Shown here piece by piece: positions 47,347-60,366 of a stretch of 64,000 nucleotides of DNA (positions within the stretch are counted from its first letter, which is position 1; each line of letters opens with the position of its first letter). A program made the translations under genes and the position numbers. This DNA is from Phaeotremella fagi (Eukaryota; Basidiomycota; Tremellomycetes; Tremellales; Phaeotremellaceae), in the NCBI GenBank assembly GCA_001599715.1, contig BCHU01000011.1, positions 620,001 to 684,000 on the forward strand, read 5' to 3'. The notes beneath the pieces were generated by a model that did no database searches, was not told the DNA's origin, and worked only from the letters and a program-made list of their open reading frames with translations.

Positions 47347-48851
47347 TTATAGCTCATCTCTTGGAATCCCATGTGAAAATGCATCGACGAGTTCTGACGT
47401 TAGTCATGGATCAGCAACATGAAAACTCACTTTTTCTCGTCGAAGCTGAAAGATCCGTTGGTAAAACTACAGTGTAGTCTATGAACATATCTCCTTGAGG
47501 TACATCTGAGAATGCTGGCATCTGACTATTAGCGCATGCTGGTGTAATCTACTCACTCCTTCACCTTCGACAACCTCAACTTCTCCAGGTTGAGTAGTTC
47601 CTGTCCTACCCACCGTTATTATTCTACCATCAAGATGGGTCAAATTGCGTTCAAAACCGAGTAAGGCCTGTTGGAGTAATCAGTACCAGTCAATCATGAA
47701 GACTTTTAAACGAAACCAACCTCCGCAACACTGAGTGAAACTCGACCAACCAAACCAGACTCTTTCCTTGTCCACATTCCTTCACCTTTAGCCCTCTTGC
47801 TCCTAACTCTAACCACTACATCTCCAGCTTCCCAATCAACACCTTCATCAGCTTCACCATGGAAGACTTCCTCGTATCCCTCAGGAGCTCCAGCAGGTAT
47901 ATGAACAGCAAGTGTGTGTTGAGTTTGAACCGTCTTCTCCATATGACATTTAGGACATGGTTTCGTGATCTGTTCACCTTTTCCTGAACATTTCGGACAT
48001 CTACTTAGTCAATTCGTTTCCAACAATCACACTCACGTCATTTGAACATTAGTGAACATCCCTGGGAAAACTTGATGACGCTGAACAACAACCCCTTGAC
48101 CTTTACATTGACTACATTGTGATATATGTTGCGAAGAGAAAGCACCGGATCCATGACAATTCGTACAGATGATTTTTCGTGGAATTTGGAACTTTCATAT
48201 TGTCAACAACACATTTTGACATACTTCAAAACCACTCACCTCAACCGTCCTACCCATATACATGTCTGCTAAAGTTACCTCTAAATTCGTTAACATCCCA
48301 GGACCTCGTTTCTCCTGCTGCTGTCCACCACCTCCGAAGAATCTTGAAAAAATGTCATTAGGGTTTCCACCACCTTGTTTCTGAGCTTCATGTTGTTTAA
48401 GACCCTCTTCTCCTCTTCGATCGTATATCCCTCTCAGCTGTCTTGCATGAGCGAAGATCGAAATCAAAGTCTGACATAGCTAACCTACCTCGTCATCCGA
48501 TAACACCTCATATGCTATAATGTAATTACTCAGCCAACTTCCGCAGCTCCTAGCTATTCGACTCACCCTTCGACACCTCTATAAATTTCTCATGAGCAGC
48601 TTCATCAGGATTAATATCTGGATGATATTTTTTGGATAATTTCTTGACACGTCAGCAAGCTCTCACAATCTTAAGACTTACTCTATAAGCCTTTTTGATA
48701 TCTGCGTCTGAAGCGTCACGTTTGACTGTACCAGGTTAGTATATGCATTACACCATGGGCACTCACCTCCTAGAACGTTGTATAGATTTTGAGCTGCCAA
48801 GCATCCTGATAATAATAGCAGGAGATTGAATATGAAGAATGAAGGCAGCAT
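47347..48851 (-). CDS. SCJ1: ER-lumenal J-protein (Scj1) ending in RDEL
   Basis: Hsp40 partner of the ER Hsp70 Kar2, about 370 residues and many small exons. Signal peptide MLPSFFIFNLLLLLSGCLAA; J domain with HPD in KKLSKKYHPDINPDEAAHEK; G/F region NDIFSRFFGGGGQQQEKR; four CxxCxGxG repeats (CTNCHGSGA, CSQCKGQG, CPKCSGKG, CPKCH); a C-terminal substrate-binding domain (HTLAVHIPAGAPEGYEEVFH); and the terminal exon ending HGIPRDEL. RDEL is an ER-retrieval signal. The final intron (GTGAGT...AACGTCAG) is required to reach it. The start codon is only 85 bases from the divergent CRAL-TRIO start. Confidence 0.9.
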
Positions 48852-48936
48852 TTGGATAAAGTAAAAGTCAACAAAATATTAATGATTAAACGCGATTCAA
48901 ATCTCTAACTCCACCTTGTACTTTAGCAATGTCGAA

Positions 48937-50409
48937 ATGAATTTCATTCAACAGATTCAATCTGAATTACAAGATGACGTGGATCAATTGAAAGATCAAG
49001 AGGGATGGGATGAATCTACTAAACAAGGTGTTGATGAATGGATTCAAGATACTGGGTTTATTGCAAGGACTTTAAAGGTATCTAACCGCACGAAATCACA
49101 GCTGACATCTTAGAGAAATAAGGATGACATCGATGCGACTTTGTTATCTTTACTTGATATTCTATCATCTAGAGTGTCGCTCTCTCTCCATTCAGCTATA
49201 CCATCTCCGCCATCAGATTCTTTATTCTTCTTTCTACCCAAACCTTTCAAACATATCGCTGTCATGACTTTACGTGAGGTAAGGCGGATAGACGGAACGT
49301 TAGATGACATCAAAGATTGGGTTTGGTGGGCTTTAGAACTTGGTAGAAGGGTTATGAGAGGCTATCCTAATGGGTTCGACTTGGTTATCGATGCTGCTGG
49401 CGCTGGGTACAGGAATATGGTAAGTCGTAGATGTCAATCTTCATTACTGATATTCTAGGAACTTGAATTACTCCCAACGCTCATGTCAGTCGGTCATAAT
49501 TTCCCTGGGTTAATAGAAAGAGTCTACATCGTAAACGCTGGATGGACTCATCGAAACATGTGGAAGGTCATCAAGAGAGTACTCCCACAAAGGGCAGTCG
49601 AGAGGATATCCTTCACCAACGACTTGGATCTACCTGTTCAATATGGTGGTAAAATTCCATGGGAATTTGACAACTCAGTTTTCAAAAAGTATTCTCGTCC
49701 AATATCAACCTATCCTACCATCTATCAACCGAGAAGATCATCTTTTACCTCACAAGCTTCATCGGAGGATCAGGAAACGACTGCTATACAAAGAATCAAA
49801 TCTTTATCAGATTTTCATCTTTATTTGTCTCCTTCAAGATTGGCTCATTTGGATTTACTCTCTGATGATCCTCCATCAAGAATACCAAAATCCTTATCAT
49901 TCAGTACTGTGAAACGACAGCCGTCATATTCCTCAAAACTACAACAACATCATGCGAAAGTTTTAGCACTTTATCGAAAACCCATAAAACCTGTTGAGGT
50001 GACCACGCCAATATCAGCTTTTTCAACCAATAATCCATGGTTTGGTTATCCAGCAATAAAGATATCCGACTCAGAATCAACCTCAACATCGATTCGACCT
50101 CGATATCCAAGAAATCGCAAACGTGATCTAGTCAAGACACTGTTATTCCTTTTTATTTTAAGGATTCAATCTTGGAGAGATGGTATTGAAAGATTTTTCG
50201 GATTAGGGGGAGGAAGTGATAAGGGTGAAATGGTCAAAGCTGGACTCGGACCCTCGGAGGGATTGATCAGATCTGCTAAACCAGAAAGACGATCTTTGGA
50301 TAGAGATTGGCTTTGGATGCTTGTTGGTTTTTTACTTATGAGGGGTAGTTGGACTAGGGTTGTTACTTCACCTTTAGAGAGTGTCAAGGGAATCTTTGGA
50401 TTGAATTGA
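48937..50409 (+). CDS. CRAL-TRIO (Sec14-like) domain protein with C-terminal hydrophobic segment
   Basis: About 455 residues, three exons. Begins MNFIQQIQSELQDDVDQLKD. The lipid-binding domain includes HIAVMTLREVRRIDGTLDDI, GFDLVIDAAGAGYRNM, SVGHNFPGLIERVYIVNAGW (the CRAL-TRIO 'YPERxxxxYIVNAP' region) and TNDLDLPVQYGGKIPWEFD. A long Ser-rich basic linker (49700-50140) follows, then DWLWMLVGFLLMRGSWTRVV, a possible tail anchor. It likely moves or senses phosphoinositides or other lipids at a membrane. Subfamily not assigned. Shares an 85-base promoter gap with SCJ1. Confidence 0.75.
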
Positions 50410-50535
50410 GTAAAATTGAATTGTATCGTATTTCTTTGTAGCTTTTAGATATTTGCCACTTATGGTCGAGTGACACCTCCCTCCCATTAATCATCTTGTT
50501 CTTCTTTGTCATTTACTCATGTATTCTACTTAATC

Positions 50536-52830
50536 ATGTCTTTAGCAGATGCATTACAGCTACCAACAGAATCTCGAAGAGGTAAGATATCCTAAAGAAC
50601 AGTGCTTACCCGTTTAGATCTCGCACTTGCATTACTATGGTCCCTACCTCGAGAAGGTAAGTGCAACAATTGATCATAACTAATGGATCAGAAATTGTCG
50701 ACTTTCACACAAGGATAGGATGCATGCTACAGAAAGATATCGTCGGTGTAAGTCACAGGAAGCATTATCAAACTAATATCAAGTCGTTACCACCTGAAAT
50801 CGGTTGTCAAATCCTAGGATATCTTGAGGTAGATCAAGTTCTTCAATGTGGATTAGTATCAAAGAAATGGTTAAAACTATGCAACGAACAATCGCTTTGG
50901 ATTCAATTCTGTCAGAATCAATCACCAAAAATACGACCTACACATACGACATGGGCTGATTTGACTCTACATCGACATTTACTTCAACCGTCACAACCTA
51001 ACAACGACAACGTTTCTATTGATGAAGGGACTGAGAATGATGAGGGCACATGGGATGTTATAGCTTCACAAGGTGGAATGGGTGGTGGTGGTGGACTGGA
51101 TCCTTTGGGTATGTCATTTGGATTAAGACGTTCAGTCTGGGAAAGAGGTTCAAGTTCTGGGTTTCTACCAAATTATCATCAAATCCAACGTCCAAAATTG
51201 ACCTTTCAATCATCAATCTTGGAATCACCACCGATTTTATCTCATTTACCTTTACCAACTACCAATCCTTTACCTAATTATAAACATTTATATCTGATTC
51301 ATCAGATTCTATCAAGAAGGATGGGTACACCACCACCTCTACCACCTGGACGTCATATTTCAAAATACAGATCAGACAGACCAATCGAATTGACCAAACC
51401 ACATCGATCACCTGTACACAAAGTTCTTGATGATATCTCATCATCGAGAGCTAATGGTTTACCAGGTCATACTGAGGTTATCTATTCGTTAGAACTCATT
51501 CACCAGCATATGAAGATCAGTTTAACGAATAGTAATAACTGTTGTCATGGTCATGTTGAATCGACAAGAGAGACCTTGATTTCAGGTCGCGATTGGTTAT
51601 TATCAGGTTCAAGAGATAGGACTCTACGGTTATGGCAATTATCAATACATCCTCGCGTAGTCAGAATATTCAGAGGTGGTCATAACGGTTCCGTATTATC
51701 CCATTTCGTCGTCCAAAGATCACATAAAGTCACGGCTATCAGTGGAGGAAGTGACGGGTCGATTGCAATTTGGGATGTTGAGGGTAGTGATGCCCCGGAA
51801 AAAATCATCGAAGCTCATACAGGTTCCGTTCTTTGTGTCCAGGGGAACGAGGAACGATTTGTTAGTTGTTCAAAAGGTGAGCTTGTAGTTTGTTGATCGA
51901 TGCTGACATCCAGATCAAACTATTAAAGTATTCGATACCGAGACATTGGAAGAATTACTTACTATCGGTGAAGTTCATCGTCAAGGTCCGCGGAATCCTG
52001 TCAACGCTGTCAATTTGTCGAAAGACTATGTGTAAGTGATCCCTCAATATTGGCTTTCGAATCTGACACCTCACTCTCAGCGTCTCCTGCTCCGGTGACA
52101 AATCTATCAAAGTATATTCGATTCATACAGGATCATTGTTAGCCGCCTATCAAGGGCAACAAGGTTTTGGATCCATCGATTTCGATCCAACACCCAAAGG
52201 GAATCTCAGAGGAACGATCATAGGCGGTAGATCAGACGGAACAATTAAATGTCTACATCTAGTAGAAATACCTTATCGAAATCGTAAAAACGAAATAGTC
52301 GAGCGTGTAGGTGATTTAACTATCCAAGACATGTTGGCGTTGGATGAAGAGGATTATGGTGGTTCTGAGGATGTTGATATGGAAGAGAAAGAGTTAGATT
52401 TCGATACTTTGGGTTTGAGTGAAGGGTTGTTGTTACAGGATGGACCGCTTTATTGGGCCGAATGCGTTTGTCAACCTAGAAAAGCGAATGCTTCTCTGTG
52501 TTACGAGTGTCATACCAGACCCCATAAGGAGTTAGTCAGATCTTTGAAATTAGGTCAGAAATATACTATATCAGGGAGTTATGATAATCACGTCAAGGTT
52601 GGTTTTATCATTTCACGTCAAAAGATGTGATATTCACTGAAACTGACTTGATACTTTAGATTTGGGACAGACAAACTGGCAGATTCCTAGCTGATCTATC
52701 GGGGGTTCATACAGGTAGAATCTTTTCTGTTGTAGCTGATAAAATGAGAATCGTAAGTTCAGGTATAGACAATCGAATCGTTGTATGGGATTTTTCACAA
52801 GGTTTAGATACTGCTTTTGTACAACCGTAA
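50536..52830 (+). CDS. F-box/WD40 substrate receptor of an SCF ubiquitin ligase
   Basis: About 690 residues, eight exons including three tiny 5' ones (MSLADALQLPTESRR, then DLALALLWSLPREE, then IVDFHTRIGCMLQKDIVG). The F-box is SLPPEIGCQILGYLEVDQVL, followed by GLVSKKWLKLCNEQSLW. A long linker precedes WD40 repeats: WLLSGSRDRTLRLWQLS, AISGGSDGSIAIWDVEG, FVSCSK/DQTIKVFDTETL, VSCSGDKSIKVYSIHTG, TISGSYDNHVK/IWDRQTG, IVSSGIDNRIVVWDFSQG; a zinc-like CVCQPRKANASLCYECHT insert sits before repeat 6. Ends LDTAFVQP. Likely targets a phosphorylated substrate; orthologue (Cdc4, Met30 or other) not decided. Confidence 0.85.
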
Positions 52831-52915
52831 ATTAAATAGAAATTAAATAGAAAACATGTTTGTAAGTTTGTATTGGAATGTGATGAATGATGCATGTACC
52901 ATTTCTAGGTGTTGA

Positions 52916-54529
52916 TCAAAGAACGAAACTATCTAAATCGTTTTCTTTGTGTTTCATAGGTGCCGAAGGACTGGCTAGAGTTTTATGTCGTCTAAATGTT
53001 AGTGATTGTTCGGTTGGATACACATACCTTTCACCAGCAGCTTGACTTGGGAAAGAAGCGAATAAATCTGGATGTTTAGGTAAAGGTTGTTCTCTAGATC
53101 GCTCGTTGATGAACACCGTGTATAAAATTTGAAAAGAAAAGGACTAACGAGAAATAAGAATGTTTCCCCGCTTCTTCAGCTGTGATTCTTCTCTCTGGAT
53201 CATAACATAAGAGAGAAGTCATTAATGAATGACCCTCAGAAGTTAGATATTTGAATTTTTGTCTGAGAGTCGAGAACCTAACAAGAGCTGTAGTTAGTAT
53301 CTGAGTTACAACTTAAACGATGGTACTCACGGTAGTCCAATTGGATTTAACGACTTCACCAATGGTAACGAGGAATATCCTGGCCAAACGTCATCATTAG
53401 GTTTACCTAGGAGTGAGAAGATCTATAAGGAGTTAGATTATATATGTTTATCAGAACATCGTGGATGTAAACCTACTCTATTGATTTGATCGATTTCTCC
53501 ACGACCAGGAAATAGCGCTTCTTTCTGAATCAATTCTGCAAAGATACATCCCACAGACCACATATCAACAGCGGTCGAGTATTCTTTTGCACCAAGTAGT
53601 AATTCAGGTGACCTACGATTTTGGTTGTTAGTTGAGTCATACTCCCAGAAACCAGCTTTAACTAACCTGTACCAAAGTGTCACGACCAACTGAGTCATTT
53701 CACCTAACGGATCACCGAATTTACGTGCCAATCCAAAATCAGCTACTTTGATCTGACCTCTGTTGTTCATTAACAAGTTTGAAGTTTTCAAATCTCGATG
53801 CAACTGTTATTTGAGTTTGGATTTAGTCTTGGTTCGATTGGATTGGAGTTCACTTACGATCCAATTCGAATGACAATGATCGACAGCTGATAATAATTGT
53901 AACATTATGGTTTTAACTTCAGATTGTAGAAACGGATGAGGCATATCCGCCAATAAAGTTTTTAAATCATGTTCAATGAACGGCATGACGATGAAGATTC
54001 TATGGAAAGTAGATGCGTCTCATCAGTAACAAAATTCGCCAAAGCAAACAAAATGGACTAACTGATTTAAAGTATCTCCCACAACGATTTCTCTAACCCC
54101 AACAACATTCTCATGATCACCAGCAACCATCAAAGCCATAACCTCCCGTAAACTAGTAATAGGAAACCCCTGTCTCTCTTCTTCAAGTTTCAATTTCTTG
54201 AGTGCATAGATTTCGTTGGTTTCATTACATTTCGCTCGAAACACGATCCCATAAGTCCCTTCTTCGATGTGATTCAATCTGGTATAATTGTAAACTGATC
54301 GACATGGAAGTAACGGTGGATGAGATGATCGTTTGGGAGTTAGATGTGATCTCCTTATTTGGGGGTTGGACAGTGAGGACGACGGTGTGGTGGGTCTCGA
54401 TAATGCTGAAGGTGAATTTGCGTGCTCGGGTTTACGTAGTTGTTTTGGACGTATTATTCTTTTCTTCGTTGTTGAAGATGGTGAATCTAGTCTCCTTTTA
54501 CTTGGTCCTGCTATAGCGTTCTCCTCCAT
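52916..54529 (-). CDS. CDK11: CDK11 (PITSLRE) cyclin-dependent kinase
   Basis: Nuclear Ser/Thr kinase linked to transcription and splicing. About 440 residues, seven exons. A disordered N-terminus ([20 protein letters not shown]) precedes the kinase: glycine loop [14 protein letters not shown], Lys in YALKKLKL, then [15 protein letters not shown], which is the literal PITSLRE hallmark in helix [16 protein letters not shown] catalytic loop; [11 protein letters not shown]; activation-loop Thr in [20 protein letters not shown] features such as [16 protein letters not shown]. The C-terminal tail ends [12 protein letters not shown]. Divergent from TPA1 with 185 bases between starts. Confidence 0.9.
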
Positions 54530-54714
54530 GCTGGGTATGATGGTGGTTGAAATAGTTTAGAGAGTAGCAAACGGAAAATGCGACACCAAATTGTTAACTT
54601 TGTTGTTGAGATTTTGCCACGTGGTTCGAAAGATATTTTCAGATTTTTGGATCAGCGATTCCTTCCTATTCCTTACATATTTACAAAAATATCAACAACA
54701 TCATCTATATAGAG

Positions 54715-56851
54715 ATGACTAGTACAAGTAGAGATAGATCCCCATCTCCAGATTCAGCTACTAGACCGAACAAGAAAATTCGTCAAGAAACTTCATCAAT
54801 AAATTTACCAACTGGTGAAATCCTCGCTGAACATCATCAAAAATATCTTCATTCAACGCCATACAAACATGCAGTCATAAGTGGATTACTAAGTGATGAA
54901 TTGGTCAGTTGGTTCGCCTCCTAACTTGACTGGAAACAATAACTGACTCGTATGTAGCTCGAATCTGTAGTTGAAGAATCACGATCATACGGGATCAGAG
55001 GGGAGGAGGACAGTCTACCAGGCTGGGGATGGGAACAGAAAGAGACTGATATCTATAAAATCCAACAGACACCTGATTTAGCTTCTTTGTCGGTTGATCA
55101 TCTACCTGAAGCCACTTTGGATTCTTTGGTTCAACTCAGAAAATTGAAGGATTGTCTTTATTCTGATGAATTCAGATCGTTCGTTAGGGAGGTTACTGGA
55201 TGTGGACCACTTTCAGGTTTGAAAGCTGATGGTTCTGTTGGACTTTATACCAAGGGGTAAGATTAGCTACAGAAGGTACTTAATTGATGTCGTTGTAGAT
55301 CACATTTACTTCTTCATGATGATTCGATTTCGACGAGATTGATTTCCTACATCCTCTATCTACCCAATTCACCCAAAGACGCTCCAAACTCTGACGACCC
55401 TCAACTGAAACTCTCATCAAACGGGAATTTCCATAAAGGATGGAAAAAAGATTGGGGAGGTGGATTAGAATTATACCCAGTTGAGAACGGTGATGAAGTT
55501 GGTTTACCGTCAACGAAAAGGAGTTCAGTGATTGATGTGACCTGGGGTCAAATTGTTTTCTTCGAGGTTCAACCGGGTAGAAGTTATCATGCTGTTGAAG
55601 AGGTATTCGTTGGTGACGGGAGACAAAGACTCGGGATTAGTGGATGGTAAGGTCGCCCTTTTGGATGGAAAGACGAAAAGCTCATGGAAATAGGTTTCAT
55701 CGACCGATCGAAGGTGAAGATGGATACGATCCAACACCAATAGCTAAAGATCTGAGTTCACTAGCCCAAATCGTTAGTAAACCTCCTTAAAGTGAGACCA
55801 GTTCTAATGCCGCCAAAAACAGACATCAGCACCAACGGTCCCATTCACCACCTACGAAAACCCTCCTCCTCAAGGTCTCACCCCAACCCACCTAAAATTC
55901 CTCTCCAACTACCTAAGTCAATCTTACCTTACCACTGAAACCCTCGAAAAACTTTCTGGTCAATTCATCGAAGCCTCCGAAATAGTTTTACACAACTTCC
56001 TAAAACCCGAATTAGCTTCATCCATCAAAACCCAAACCGAATCTCTCGATTCGGAAACCAACGAATCAAAAATCGAACCTTCGTTAGGTGAAACTCTAGA
56101 ATGGAAAATCCAAGGACCAACTTCGAAACATCGTTATCTAACTTACGACCCCAAATCCAACTCCACCACACCACTTGAATCAATTCTCAAAGACCTACTA
56201 CCTTCAGAAGCGTTCAGGGCATGGTTATCAGTAGTTTCGTCGCTCGCACCAACGGCGTACAGGGTTGAAGGAAGACGATTCAGAAGAGGTCAGGATTACA
56301 CGTTGGCCAATGGGGAACCTACCTCTGGTGAAATCAAATTAGATTGTTTGTTGGGTTTAACGCCTTGGGCTGACGTCGCTCCTGGAAGCGATGCTGAGGA
56401 TTTGTTGGTTGAGAATGGAGGGTGGGAATGTTACGTCGCTAGTCCGGATGAGGACGAGGATCCGGCTGTTTATCAGGGTGGGGGTAAGAAGGCGCCAGTC
56501 CGTGTTGACGAGGTTGGGGGGTCGTCTAAATCTGAACCATCACCGGAAGATGATATCAAATCTAAAGAAAACGGACCAAAGATCACCATGGGAGACACTG
56601 AACTCGAATTTGATCCTGATCAATTCTCACCCTCAGATTTCGATTCAGATTCAGAAGACGGGGACGGGGATGAAGATGATGGTCCACTCCTAACACTCCC
56701 TGTATCATTCAACAAACTCTTGCTAGTACTCAGAGATCCTGGGGTTATGAGATTCGTTAAGTATCTCAGTGCTTCGGCGCCTGGGAGTAGATTCGATTGT
56801 GGGGGGGAATGGGAGGTTGGGGTTTTAGAGGAGGACGAGGAAGAGGAGTAG
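54715..56851 (+). CDS. TPA1: Tpa1/Ofd1 prolyl hydroxylase (2-oxoglutarate/Fe(II) dioxygenase)
   Basis: Oxygenase hydroxylating Pro in ribosomal protein Rps23 in yeast and fission yeast; also tied to oxygen sensing. About 640 residues, five exons. N-terminal catalytic domain: VGLYTKGSHLLLHDDSISTR with the metal-binding HxD (HDD), a distal His in GRSYHAVEEVFV and the 2-oxoglutarate Arg in QRLGISGW. A second non-catalytic double-stranded helix domain follows (GETLEWKIQGPTSKHRYLTY, TAYRVEGRRFRRGQDYTLAN, LDCLLGLTPWADV), with an acidic linker DSDSEDGDGDEDD and tail EEDEEEE. Length and two-domain layout match the family. TAG at 56849. Confidence 0.9.
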
Positions 56852-56961
56852 ATGATGGGTGTTTTATATCATGCATTGTATTTACATCGTTCTTTTTCGT
56901 TCCCCAGTCAAGATCTTCTGTCGTGTGCGTAGTCAAATAAACCTATCCATACGATATCTTT

Positions 56962-59244
56962 TTAACATGGTTTAGCCCAAGTTGAAGTGTTTTCCTAAAG
57001 ATGTTATCAGTAAATGGTGCACCTCCCACCCTATAAGACGGTACCCACCTTTATAGCAGCTTTATCAGAATCAGAAACACCATCGGAAATCTTGAGAGAA
57101 GCCATCGAAGCGCTTGGTCCTTCACCGTTCAGAAGTGTTTCCGCACTTCACATCAGTTCAATCCCAATGTCACACTTACGATTCAATAATGTCAACAATC
57201 AATTTACGACACAAATCACCTGAAAGGGATTCACGAACGACAACACGAAGAATCTCGACGTCTTGAACATTCTCTGGAAGTGGGTAACTAATCGATTCGT
57301 CAGTCCTCAGTTCGATTCTCAAAACGAAAGCACACTCACTTTGGAACGATCCAACCGATAGTTCGTAATTGAGTTTGCATCCAATGTTGTTTCAAACCCG
57401 GATATTGTTTCTTGATAGCATCAGTGAAACGGAACGAAACAACTGGTAAACCTTCTTCGTAGAATTCGGCATCTTCTTCGTTGAATGGTGAATGACCATG
57501 AGCGACTTTTTCAGCTGCCGCTGCAATCGCTGAACCAACTGGTTGTGATTTTGGTCGATGGATGTTTGAAAGGATCGTGAAATATCCTGACCCGTCTAAG
57601 GCTCTTGATAAGAGTCTGGCTTTGGCTAAATCGTTTTGCATGATTCTTCTGTATCCTGAGAAACCGAGATTGAGGACTGGATTTGTCAGTGGGTGCATTA
57701 TTGCTTAGCTTACAATTGAACATTTGACCAAGAATTGGATGAGCTGGTCGACTGAAATTGAGATTGAAAGAGTAATCGGTCTACCATCAGCGTTGCCAGT
57801 CATAATCAACCTACAGCTCCAAGATAGTGCAATTCAAAGATCAACTCCTTAGGAAGATATTCTTGACCTCTCCAAATGATCCATCCAACACCAACGGAAC
57901 CTGAAATTAGCTCTTGTCCAAATAACTCAAAACCCACTCATTCCGTATTTATGACCAGAAGCGTTGATACTTTGAACACGAGGGCATTTGAAATCCCAAA
58001 CGTATTGCGGGTAAGCGAAAGGAGCGACGAAACCACCTGAAGCTGCGTCGACATGGATAGGAACGTGGTTTCCAGTTTCTTCTTCGTATTTGTCTAGAGC
58101 GGCTGCGACTTCTTGGACGTTCTCGAAAACTCCCGTGTAAGTTGATCCGAGAATACTGAGGGTAAGTGGAAGTTGGTTTAGGAAGGACATACACAAAGAC
58201 ACCGATAGTGTTCTCGTCGACATATTTCATCATGTTCTTAGCTGACATGACGTAGTTACTCTTATCGTCAGTGAATGTTCAACATATCCCAGCTCACCTC
58301 TTCATCAACAGGAACCAATCTAGTTTCAACTTCGAAATAACGAGCGAATTTTTCAAGAGCGACTTGAGCTTCTGCACCCATAACGATGTTTGGTCCAGGG
58401 TTATGGATGTCTTTACCAGCATCTTTCATCTTCTTTTGCCAACGTCTTTTCAAAGCTAATCCACCTAGCATGATAGCTTCTGATGAACCTGTGGTAGCTG
58501 TTCCCATTGCGGTAGCTTCTTTGGGTGCATGCCAGAGATGGGAGATCATTGACTGGGCGTTAGTGGTGTATAAGAGGGGTAGCTTACGATACAACGTTCT
58601 GTCGTCAGTTTTGGTCATTCACTTAGACTTACCATGAACAGCTTGTGAAGTGCTGGAAAGGTTAGTTTAGGCTTCCGGATTGATTAACAATAAAACCTAT
58701 CTTGGGTATTCATCTTGATCGACAAGATTCTGTTATCAGCTATGCATTATTTAGATCGACTTACTTTGTTTAAATTCTCGGTCATGAGTTTGGTACATTC
58801 TTCTGGAACCCAGGTATGAACGAAACTTTCGTTAGTCCAGTTTCAATCGGGGAAAACTCACGAAGCAAGATTCATGTTAGGGTTACCGTCTGTATGTTAG
58901 TTTGAGCTTTGTAATTAAAACTAACCAAGCTCGAGTTCATCCTAAATTGGATTGTTAGATAGAATCAGAGAAAACCATCCCAATACGTAACTAAACTTAC
59001 ATGTAACAAGGTGTAAGCGACTTTAGCATCGATACCATCGGTGGGAATGCGGTATTTTGGAATTTCTATTTGAACATCGTATCTAGAAGTGTAAGGGATG
59101 TCGTGGAGGTCTTGTCTGGTGGAAGTAGGTGTTAGTCTCCAGTCATTGAGAGGACACCTACCTTCTTCCAGCGTGTTTGTGAATTGGATGATCTGCAGCT
59201 TGACGAATTAACTTGTCAGCGTCGATGTGTCTACCTAAAGCCAT
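56962..59244 (-). CDS. GAD1: Glutamate decarboxylase
   Basis: PLP enzyme converting glutamate to GABA, cytosolic. About 550 residues, many exons. Starts [19 protein letters not shown] with [56 protein letters not shown] (phosphate-binding); [16 protein letters not shown] with the PLP-contact Asp; and the Schiff-base Lys in [11 protein letters not shown]-terminal region [29 protein letters not shown], then a tail that I splice to end WAKPC via an intron with a CTGATAAC branch site (56990-57045); an alternative end is TAG at 57031. Convergent with TPA1, ends 110 bases apart. Confidence 0.9.
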
Positions 59245-60366
59245 TTTGTGTGGAGTTGAGTAAGAATGAGTGTATATATGAGAAGTAAGAGATGGGAATA
59301 AACGTTGTTTATATCTATCTATCTATATATACTCTAGTTATATGCTGTACAAGTACCCGTACACAGTCACCGTCACTCACAACTCTTCTCTCACGTTTGT
59401 TCTGAAGCAACAACTTTTATGCTCATGACATCATTACATCGTGCATCTCAAGGCACGGGAGTTTCAAATCTATTTTGGTTTGACGGTGATTGCCACTTAA
59501 CGTGGTCGGTGCGAGGGTATGAATAATGCCGATATTCCGAAGGTGTACACAATTACTTGTACCTCTAGACGTCTCTACCTCTCTATGTTGTACCATTGTC
59601 AGAGTAAGAATTAGAGTCATCAAAGTCAACGGTGAGTGCTATTCTTCCTCCCCCTCCCCCCTCCCCTCCTTCCTACCACCCCCTCTGCATATGATTATTA
59701 CGAAGAATCGCTACTCGAGATAACCTTTAGGGGTTGAAGACGACTCAATCTATCTATAGTGAGTAGCATCTTCATTCAAGTCTTATTTCGATCATACTAA
59801 CTATCCTTCAGCCCAAATTTATGATGCACTACCATTACCCAACTTCCCCTTGAACTCCTTCATAACAGATCGAGTGGGCACTAACACTTCGAGCTAGACA
59901 AGTAGATTTCTTTCAAGTGGATTTCCATCCATTTCCTTGGCGTAATCGTAAGTCATTGTCTCTCCTCTTTGTTCCTTTCCATACCACCCGCCTATGATTA
60001 TGAAAAAACGACAAGCATATACAGGATCCCTTCGGGGACTTGACTTGATCCAATACACCTGTATGATGGCGCTACAACCACACTAAATACCATTGACAAA
60101 CGCTGACATCTAACACGTTTATAGAGTAAGCTTTTCCCCTTTTATCACTACCCTCCCATCCAACTCTTCTTTCAAGATTCAAACCATACCGTCTTAAGCT
60201 TTACGGCACGGTCGACATCAAATGTATATAACAATGTCTTTAACCCTATGAAATTGATCATTCCTACTTGATTCGGATTTTGGCGGAAGGAAAATCAGAC
60301 TCTGACATCTCACCAGTGCCTGCGCATCACCACCACCACCATCATCAATCCCGTTACCCCAACCCA
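59245..60366 (+). promoter_or_regulatory. 1.1 kb leader-like intergenic region with paired splice-like sites
   Basis: No protein gene found. GT/AG pairs of local style occur in order on the plus strand: GTGAGT 59632 to TTTAG 59730; GTGAGT 59759 to TTCAG 59811; GTAAGT 59948 to TATAG 60124 after a CTGACATCTAAC branch. This suggests a multi-intron 5' leader of the gene at 60367 or a noncoding transcript. The pyrimidine tract at 59642-59690 and the divergent GAD promoter also lie here. A (TATC)n stretch sits near 59312-59330. Confidence 0.4.

Noticed and set aside
59312..59330. (TATC)n microsatellite
   Set aside because: Very short simple repeat, no sign of function.
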